From positions 2,719,501 to 2,783,500 of the forward strand of contig JAEVHH010000002.1 in assembly GCA_017607445.1 (NCBI GenBank): DNA of 64,000 nt. The letters are read 5' to 3'. This document shows, in pieces, positions 56,246 through 64,000 of the stretch. How positions within the stretch are numbered: the first letter of the stretch is position 1; the number at the start of each line of letters is the position of its first letter. Source of the stretch: Histoplasma ohiense (lineage: Eukaryota; Ascomycota; Eurotiomycetes; Onygenales; Ajellomycetaceae). The notes under the pieces are model-generated. The model made no database searches. It worked only from the letters and a program-made list of their open reading frames with translations, and was not told the DNA's origin. The position numbers and the translations under genes are program-made.

Positions 56246-59200
56246 CGACGAATGTTTACTAGATTTCTCCTCTTTGTATTATTACGGCGAGCAAAGATCT
56301 GTGTGCTATGAGATATGAAAGTATCTACTCTCTGTTTTCTGAATTGTGATAATATACCCATTTCTTTTATTTGAACATGCTCATTACCCCTGCTGCATCC
56401 AATATATGTATCTGTACTTATGCCCAACGCTCTAATCTCCAACATGAAAGGCGCATCTAAACAAAAGAACCTACTGTATACCAACATCCTCCTTGCTCCT
56501 TCTCTATTGTTCCTTTCATTTTAAAGTATATATGTAAGTTCTAGAGCAAAAATAGGAGGTCGAAGGCCGGCTTCGTCGATGTCCTCGAAGCCAGCCAATA
56601 TAGAAGGCAGGGCCCCACCGCTCGTAACATGATGCACTTAGACTGCCCTCTTAGCTTTGATCTTATTCCAAATTCTCGGGGCACGGCCCTCAGTCTCCTT
56701 GTCCTCATTCCTGCATCTTGCGTTATCGGAGAACGTAAATTCTTCGCTCCACGCCATAGCGAGGTATTTAATCTACGCTGTAAAGAAGCAACGAACGACC
56801 TAGACTGGCGACAAGCCACAAAACTCTCACTTACGGCGTCAGGAGTGTGAAGAAATAAACAACGCCACCAGGTATGTGGTGGAGTAATGATGTGGAACAA
56901 AGGTGATTTCAAGCACCATGTATGAGGTCCTGAGCATGGACTCCAAACCTTATAACGGTTAAATAACCTTAAATTCAGCTAACTCCTCACCACTTTTCTT
57001 TCCTAGCTGAGCAAATTCTCCCGTCTCACCCTTGCACTATGGACTTGCTGCTGCCTGACGGGTGACCCTTTGATTTAATTTAATTTTATTTTATAATATA
57101 TTATATTCTAAGAAACAGGTGCTTCAAGTTCACTTAAAATATGGGTGCCATCGAGTCCAGAGCCAACGAACCAGGGTGGAACAAGGAGGCATCTTGGGTC
57201 GTAATTATGCACCAGCCACCATCGTTACTAAGAGTTTTAGGTCGAATTCCAAGACAATTTGTTCGACTCTTCCCGCCAAGACTTACCCTCTGTCAACGTC
57301 AGACAAAGCCATTCTTGTGGATTCTGACGAGCCATGGCGTCCCAAAAAAAAAATGGCCGAAGACACGCAAACCGAATACGACCGAGGACTTGTGAAGGCC
57401 TCAACACTCGGGAGCATGTTCTCCACCACAGCGAATGCCGGGAGAAGGCGTGGCAAGATAACGAGGGCGGCCTGACGTTTTAAAGTTTTTAACCTCTGCA
57501 TTGTGGCCAAACTTTTGCACGGCTAAAGCACGGGAAACCAAGATGTGGGAATTAAGTTCTTTTTGCTCCTCTTCCGCTGCTTCCGCTCTTCTTGTGTGGG
57601 GTCCACAGCTCGCAATCCTTGGTTCTCGGACCCACAAATGTTAAGGTTATCTTGAGCCCCTGTTCGATCAGCCGCGCAACCTTGCTAGCTGACACCGGTG
57701 ACTCTTACACTGACCACTAGCATGGGGAGGACAAAATAAGCAACCACGGCCAGTTAACAGACAGGTCAGGGCCTCTGAAGGTTTTCGCAGACAAGGGCCC
57801 CAGTTTGTTTTCCCCTCCCCGCGAGCATTTGATGGTGCATCTTCAGGTATTGATTATTTAAACTTTGGTGTTGACGTCGGTAACCTTCTTTTCATCGGTA
57901 ACTTTGCTTTCATTAACCTGCTCTGGCCCGTGAGTATCGTGAATACGAAAATAAGCTTGTTTGCACATCCGTGTTACCCTCGCATCCCAACCCCGGTAGC
58001 ATAAAAAACTATAATTATGCACTGGTTAGTTTCATACAATACTGGTATTTCGCTGTACATACACGCCATACAGTACTGTATGAATATCCGGCTCAACCTT
58101 GTGCCGATGATCAAAAGTCCTCGACCTGAACAGGGAGCATGAGATGCCCTCACAAAATGTCTGAATTTTCAATCAATTTGGCGCAACATGGTCGGATGGG
58201 GCCCTTGCCCAGCTAGTCCTAGCCGCGGATACGCTCACCATCCGCTCCGAAACGAAACCGAGGCCATTTCAGAGATCCCATTCCTGATCAAGCACAGTAC
58301 ATGTATTATCGAACAAATGAACACTACAAGATCCTCAAAACGCATGGAGCTATTTATGCTACATACAAATTTGGTTATCATTTAATTAACCTTGTGGACA
58401 TGAGTTCTAAATTTGTTGGAGCTACTACACAAACCCTATCCCACGTGACCCACACACATATATTAGCTCGCCACTAGACTAACCAAGGTTCAACCCTCTT
58501 ACAAAATTATAGAGTTGCTTAGTAATCAGTTATATTTCTCTGATAAATAAGTCTATCAGGTATTCTTATTTTTTTTTTCCCAAGTGAGTGTTAGATGTCA
58601 GAGGTCCATGCTATCTATCGCAGATAGTATTAATTCTGGACAATATGAAGATTAAAATAAGTCCCTAGAAAATTTGATACGGCCCGGTGATGTGAGGCAC
58701 AGGCTAATAAACAGTATGAGTAATAGCGCTTATTCACTACAGAAAGAAACAGGGGAGGAAGATAAACTGTGCATGTGTCCTATACAGCAATATGTATATT
58801 CAGTGCGTAGGCGCCGTGACATAACATTTGGCATGACAGTTGATTTAGAGCCAAAGTTGCCGAGCCTCATCGACACAAAAGTTTGAAGTTTGCAGAGGAA
58901 AACTTGCTCAATGTTCATATTTTCCACTGATATAATTTCTAACCATTTTCTACTATCGCGCTCTTTTTTTAAGAGTCAGACTGGCTATCTTGAAATGCTT
59001 TGATGAGAAAAGACGTTAGCTTATTCAGAGTAATCGGAACCTCCGTTTTTCCCTACTAGTAGTTATCGAAAATGGCTATCTGCATGTGCTTACAGATATT
59101 ATGAAACCGCGTTAGCTAATGGGGAGAGGTGCCCATTTAGTATCTCAATGAACTATACCTAGGTAGAGACGGGGCGTAATATCAAGTAGGATGCGAATTG

Positions 59201-60126
59201 CCACAGATTGTTCATATATCATTATCTCACCAAGGGGGCATCTGTCCACAAGTAACGAAAGAAGAAGAAGGGACCCATTTTGAATGTCTGTATCTAATGA
59301 CACCGCTGCATCACAAGGGTGGTGGCAGAAAGCAGCTGTCTCCATAAGACCATGGCAAATGCAGAACATCCAAAACTCCTTCCAACCCACGCTCAGGAGG
59401 TTGATCGTAATTGGTAAAAATCTCAAATATAACAGAATGTCCTTTAGCCAGGAAGGAATCTTTGTACAGTGCCTCCCTGCCTAGATCAGGATACTTACTT
59501 CCTAGATATTTTTAGCTAGGTTTGGTATGGCCACTTTGCCGGCGTCTCCGAATTATATGTATGCTGGATCATCTTGACAAAGAATACTCGTAATCAAATT
59601 CGTGCACTTTCCCATGGCCACGCTACCTTCTCTGTTTTAAACCTAGTTATTATTGAACATACGAGTTACCCGGTTTTCAGCAGCCTGAATTAATAATTGA
59701 TCGTGGGGACATGCGTCGACAATGGGCTTTTTTTTATGAAAGCAGTGATATCAGCTTTGTGGGTGTCCGCTGTAATTATTATGTGAACGGAATGCCTTCG
59801 TGAAGAGTTATTCATGAAGCGACAAGGGTGGACGATAGCTTCCAATTCCCAAGGGTGTTGGCCGCACATATTCATCTCCATTTGGGAGGACGGAATTTGA
59901 GAGGATTGAAGTAGAAGTGAGGGAAGTGAGCAGAGTAGCTGTCGAGCGCTTTGAATATAGGATCAGCTGCCTGACGCAAGGGTCAGCCTACAAAGAAAGA
60001 ATGAAAATGCAATAAAACAAAATACATCCAGTGACTAAGGGTTTTAGTTCAAGGGCGAAATGCACCCTAGCACAAAGATATCCAACCCCGATCTGACTCG
60101 GGGGCCAGCAGAGAAGTCTCATTTCA

Positions 60127-60144
60127 GTACTCCGTACGGAGTAC
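60127..60144. repeat. Perfect 18-bp palindrome
   Basis: GTACTCCGTACGGAGTAC reads identically on both strands. A partial copy (TACTCCGTAC) occurs at 61116-61125. It may be a binding site, a hairpin former or a small repeated element; which of these cannot be told here. Confidence 0.85.
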
Positions 60145-61818
60145 GGGATTAACATGACTGCAGGATGCAAACTCCGAACCCACAGGAGGTCAGACTGGGG
60201 TTGTCGTTACAAACATCCATGTGGTGCAATCCTATTGACGGGGGATCGTACTCACGTCAGAGATATTGCCGAATGGTGAGAATCACGCTATGCTAGTAAG
60301 CAAGGGAAAATTGAAACGGAAGATACCCTACCGATCTATCAGTTGGGTTCAAGTCAATGACAGTTCACTCAAGACTGAAACATGATTTCCCATCGACAGA
60401 GTATCTCTGGGTTTTGTGAGGATGGGCACTGCCTCTGATTATATTATCTCTCTGGTTTCGGTGTTCATCCAGTCCATATTATCCTAGTAGGTATCTCTTT
60501 GCAACTCCGAAGTCCGAAGAAAGGATTGCTGAAAATTTCATGGTTTCTTTCGGAAATCCTCTGAAAGCCGCCATCCACCGGATGCGGGTTGGTTCTTACT
60601 TGCAGCGGGCGTTGTCTCCGGACACAACCATGGACGTTCTCGTTGTCACCCGAACACATGATGACAAAGAAATAAGCAACTGGAAATCTTGCAAATAATA
60701 TGAAACAGGAAATGAAGTGTTGTGAAAAGGTCGCCTGCTTTGTCTTGAGCCGAATTCAGGGAAGAGACACAACGAACCATGGCCCAAAGCATGTTCATAT
60801 TATGCTTCTCGCCTGCCAATGGTTAGCTTTATGTTTTCTTTGAAATCCTCCACTCTGAGGGGATGGAGGTAAGCAGCCAAGAAAGAAAAAGCGAAGGCGG
60901 GAAGTTGAATGGGATTCTTTTCTTTAAAATGAAGGTGGTTTTAAATTTTGACCGACAAAACTGGCAGCGCTTAATTTATCAGAGCCCTTGCAGACATGTA
61001 GAGGGTGATCTCAAGGCATCTTCATCCTAGCCTCTAGGGAGTAATTCTCAATCACCTGTTTTTGGTTTGGGTGGTTATAAGCAGGACCCACTTTTTAAAT
61101 ATTGTTGAACCGTAATACTCCGTACAGGGGGCCACCTCAGGAACATTTAGCCCAGCTGAACACAGATCCAACCCTGCCGAGGAAATATTTGACAATCGCC
61201 ACCATGGCGCTGAAACCTCCAGCCATCATTTACGATGCACGGTCCTCGCATTGCTTGCGCCATGCCCCCAGAGTCCAATCATGGGTGATCCATAGAGGTT
61301 GAAAATACCCTAAGAGGATCATGGTTGCCCCGCTCGCTTAAAAGCTTGGCCGCCGGTCCCACGTTTTAACTTTAAAATCTTAAAATGACTCGAAGCCAGG
61401 AAGCCAGGAAGCGGGGTGTTGGGACTCCGACTGATTCGTATCTGTCAGAGCTTTTCTCCTCTGGTCACCACAGATAGTAGTTTAGATCCAGGGCAGTGAT
61501 TCTCGAGGCCCAGCTTTTCATAAAGACACTTCACTAATACATAGAAGGAATAACTCCAAAATTCGTTTTCCATCGATTAATTGATCATTACAACAAGCTA
61601 ACTGGCATATAAAGAGATAGAAATGTCAACATGCAGATCCGCGGAGAATACTGGTGATGAACAATTCTCTTCAGTGCTATCTATAAGTATACCTGCTAAG
61701 CACAGTTGCTGGAGGATAATTTTAATAGAGATTCTGTAAAGACTTCACTGATGGATGCTCTGAAGATTCAGCAGAGATATTAAATCGTAATTACTCCCAG
61801 CTTTCTACGCGATGGAGG

Positions 61819-61838
61819 AAAAAAAAAAAAAAAAAAAA
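61819..61838. repeat. Poly(A) tract, 20 nt
   Basis: A homopolymer in the gene-poor right flank. No target-site duplication or neighbouring reverse-transcriptase remnant was seen. Confidence 0.85.
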
Positions 61839-63111
61839 TCAACTACCACTCGAAACCAATCTTTTGGCAGGGCCACTGGGGCAAAGGAGCTCGATCACCA
61901 CCAGCGCCATGCTGGTAGTAGAGGGGATGAACCAATCCAAAACCCCCAACATGACATGTTTACATCAGGTGGCTGGAGCTGAGTCGAGGTTAGTAAGCTC
62001 CATTGCTCAAAGTCTCCAAGGCTCCAGGGTTTAAAAGAAATAAATTCGGCACCATGGTTTCTGAAAATGTTCCCCGTCCATGCTGTCATTTTTAAGCAAG
62101 AATAATGAATTTTTCGATATTGAACCTGGAAATGTATTGGTCCAACCAATTGTTTTCTCACCTTTGCTGGATGAACAGGTTCTTGGTTTCGAGGCCAACT
62201 TCGTCCCTGTTCTCCCGCCATACCGAGGTAATGAGCTCTGATCACCCAAACCCGGTTTGGAAGTGGGGATGGGAAAGATTGCTAATTGTCCTAAGCAACC
62301 ATCATTGATAAGAAAAAAACATAAAACAGTAATACGAAGCTGGGACAAAATTCGGGCGGAGCAACATGGATGTCAGTTTAAAGTTAGCCTTAAATTACCA
62401 TTGCTGCTGAACATAGTAATAGCGCGGTAAAGTATACACCACGTATTGCATGACCGCGCTAGTTTAGCATGAAAAAGCTTTGTGATCGTGCATCGTTAGT
62501 TGAAGTACGGCTGCCATTCAAGATCGTGACCGTCCTCAACTTCAAACTTTATGTATCCAACGATCTGCAAAACTTTATATTTTTCTAACCTGCGGCTGGT
62601 TGAATGGCTGTTTGCGTTGGACTTTATAACACGGTGAATTCGTATGCTCGAGAATTCTGAAGCTGGGGGTGCTGACTGGGAACCTCGGAGCTCCCATGGA
62701 TCCCAAATTTCCGATTTAACGAGCAACAATTTTCGAAGAATAATAATTTAGCCTCCAGCTGATACACCGTATGCATACATGCCATGACTGAATGAGTTAT
62801 CTCCGATAGTATGACATATAACCACATGATGACACAAAACAGACAGTGCACATGGGCTTTTGAAGTTTGATCTGAGCTGTTTGAATCATTTTCCCAGAAT
62901 ACTATGTTTCCATGCCTGTATTGCCGACTAGCGAACAAACAAAAGACACACCGTGGAGCAATATTGTTTCACCCTTAAATGTGTTTCTTCTCCTGTATCA
63001 CAGTCTCGTGTTACCATGAATTGATCCGATTATGGTTGACATGCTCTCTGTATCGTGTAAAATTTGGCAAATTCAGTTGCCCCTTTTATTAGAATTTCAA
63101 AAACGGCTAAT

Positions 63112-63393
63112 CTAAGCAGGAAACGTCAAAATTGAAAAGAGTGGATTGGACGAATTAATTAAGGTAAATACCGTCCAGTGCGGAGTTTCGAAGGAAAATG
63201 ATTCAAAGAAGCCTGTATGATAGTCCACAAAAGGAAGGCATATCATTTTAAGTTGTGTAATTTTCCCTTCTAAGTTGGCCTCAACTTGCTGAGGCAGCAC
63301 AACCAATTGAACTGGTGCCAATACAGAAAGCAATGTGGGTAGCAGTAATGAATATGATACCCAGGTAGTAGTCAACCGAGTCACCTCTTCCAT
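63112..63393 (-). CDS. Hypothetical ORF with hydrophobic N-terminus, doubtful
   Basis: An ATG-initiated 93-codon frame. After MEEVTRLTTTWVS comes a hydrophobic stretch, YSLLLPTLLSVLAPVQLVVL, then a polar remainder without cysteine. It could be a signal anchor or chance. No family, intron or neighbour supports it. Confidence 0.2.
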   Translation of the reverse strand: MEEVTRLTTTWVSYSLLLPTLLSVLAPVQLVVLPQQVEANLEGKITQLKMICLPFVDYHTGFFESFSFETPHWTVFTLINSSNPLFSILTFPA

Positions 63394-63812
63394 TGCCTAT
63401 TGAGCCTCACACCCACCCGTAGTGGCCCAGCGGGCGCTGATAATTGAAACAAGATAACGGTGTCACATAGTATTGTCTTTACAGAAGACCACAATGTCCT
63501 CACGATGGATATACGAATTAAACTTTCTAACAGCTGTTCTTGAATGAATAAATAAATAAAAAAATAAAAAAAAAATAAGCATAAATTTTGATTCATAGCA
63601 CTCCTAGTATGTTCTGCTTCACTTCCTCACACGAGGAGAGCTGGGATAATCTCTTCTCTTCTTCTCTTTTTCTCTTTATTATAGAAAAACCACTTTTCCG
63701 TGGAAAATGCACTGTAATGTGACCTCATGTGATATGACGTGCACCACATCAAATCCATAGATGGATGGGATTGAACAGCCAGCTCTGTGATCTGTACAAC
63801 TCTGATATTAAT

Positions 63813-63851
63813 ATCATCGCTAGCTATCATCACTAGCTATCATTGCTAGAT
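63813..63851. repeat. 13-bp tandem repeat, three copies
   Basis: Three imperfect copies of ATCATCGCTAGCT (second copy ATCATCACTAGCT, third ATCATTGCTAGAT) lie head to tail. They are followed at about 63880-63950 by a looser GATA/GACA-type repeat (AGATAGACAGTCAGATAG). Both are in gene-free DNA. Confidence 0.85.
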
Positions 63852-64000
63852 ATCATTCATTCAAGCAGGTGAGCAGATAAATAGACAGATAGACAGTCAG
63901 ATAGTCATCTAATAAGTCAGTATTACCAGATAGATGAGCAGCTAGATGATGATGTTTATTCTTATAGAGATTGATTGAATATTGAGCAGTCATATTGATT

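Larger units (their letters stand above)
56210..64000. other. Gene-poor right flank
   Basis: In 7.8 kb I can support no gene. Candidate frames are short, mostly lack good ATG contexts and show no family resemblance. Features are a poly(T) run at 56227-56245, a very AT-rich patch around 57073-57112, an 18-bp perfect palindrome at 60127-60144 with a related 10-mer at 61116-61125, a poly(A) run at 61819-61838, and 13-bp tandem repeats at the right edge. It may hold decayed transposon or gene-desert sequence; no terminal repeats or transposase motifs were recognised. Weak candidates are given in the findings. Confidence 0.55.

Noticed and set aside
56541..56912. 123-codon minus-strand ORF that looked like a possible transposon remnant
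   Set aside because: No catalytic motif, terminal repeat or target-site duplication could be found; kept only as part of the gene-poor region.
57119..57475. 118-codon ORF and overlapping 84-codon frame starting MGAIESRANEPGWNKEASW
   Set aside because: The longer frame begins with GTG, and neither has an intron, domain or neighbour support. The MGAIES start looks protein-like but is too little evidence.
61204..61302. 32-codon ORF in a perfect GCCACCATGG context
   Set aside because: Good initiation context but no signal peptide, no splice extension and no similarity; likely chance.

Overview
The window is nuclear chromosomal DNA of a filamentous ascomycete. Genes carry short spliceosomal introns (about 40-110 bp, GT...AG, often with a CTAAT/CTAAC-like branch site), there are no operons, and the encoded set is eukaryotic housekeeping machinery (DNA polymerase epsilon, CCT chaperonin, Vps4, Mediator, box C/D snoRNP, Cox20, mitochondrial AsnRS). 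A cofactor-independent phosphoglycerate mutase and a Pcp1-type spindle pole protein fit Pezizomycotina. Protein wording and gene style suggest Eurotiomycetes, probably Onygenales, but no species can be fixed from sequence alone.

Layout: 1-4.9 kb is gene-free, microsatellite-rich DNA. From 4.9 to 56.2 kb lie 20 protein genes that I can assemble exon by exon: GRC3(-), RPA34(+), cytosolic SHMT(+), MED9(-), iPGM(+), prefoldin 6(-), VPS4(+), Pcp1-like spindle pole protein(-), SGT1/Ecd(+), a tiny secreted-peptide gene(-), a dihydrodiol-dehydrogenase-like oxidoreductase(-), AMMECR1-like(+), CaM kinase(-), POL2(-), COX20(+), an uncharacterised protein(-), NOP56(-), CCT6(+), a Sas2-like MYST acetyltransferase(-), a PB1-like/RRM/UBA protein(+) and mitochondrial AsnRS(+); the secreted-peptide gene makes the total 21. 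From 56.2 kb to the end there is a 7.8-kb stretch with no gene I can support.

Most genes are in divergent pairs sharing 300-700 bp promoters (GRC3/RPA34, MED9/iPGM, PFD6/VPS4, Pcp1/SGT1, POL2/COX20, NOP56/CCT6, SAS2/RRM-UBA). Some pairs are thematically linked: GRC3 and RPA34 both serve rRNA synthesis, and NOP56 and CCT6 are both growth-linked. Convergent neighbours share 250-1100 bp of 3' sequence.

The most notable object is a two-exon gene at 25530-25746 (-) encoding a predicted 50-residue secreted peptide. It is too short for ordinary ORF finding, but its signal peptide, intron and reading frame agree. Other items worth a second look are the RRM/UBA protein, two stop-free introns of length 3n (iPGM, AsnRS), a palindromic CRE upstream of the oxidoreductase, an SCB/MCB-like cluster upstream of POL2, and the two gene-empty flanks. 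No tRNA, rRNA, CRISPR array, complete transposon or secondary-metabolite cluster was seen.
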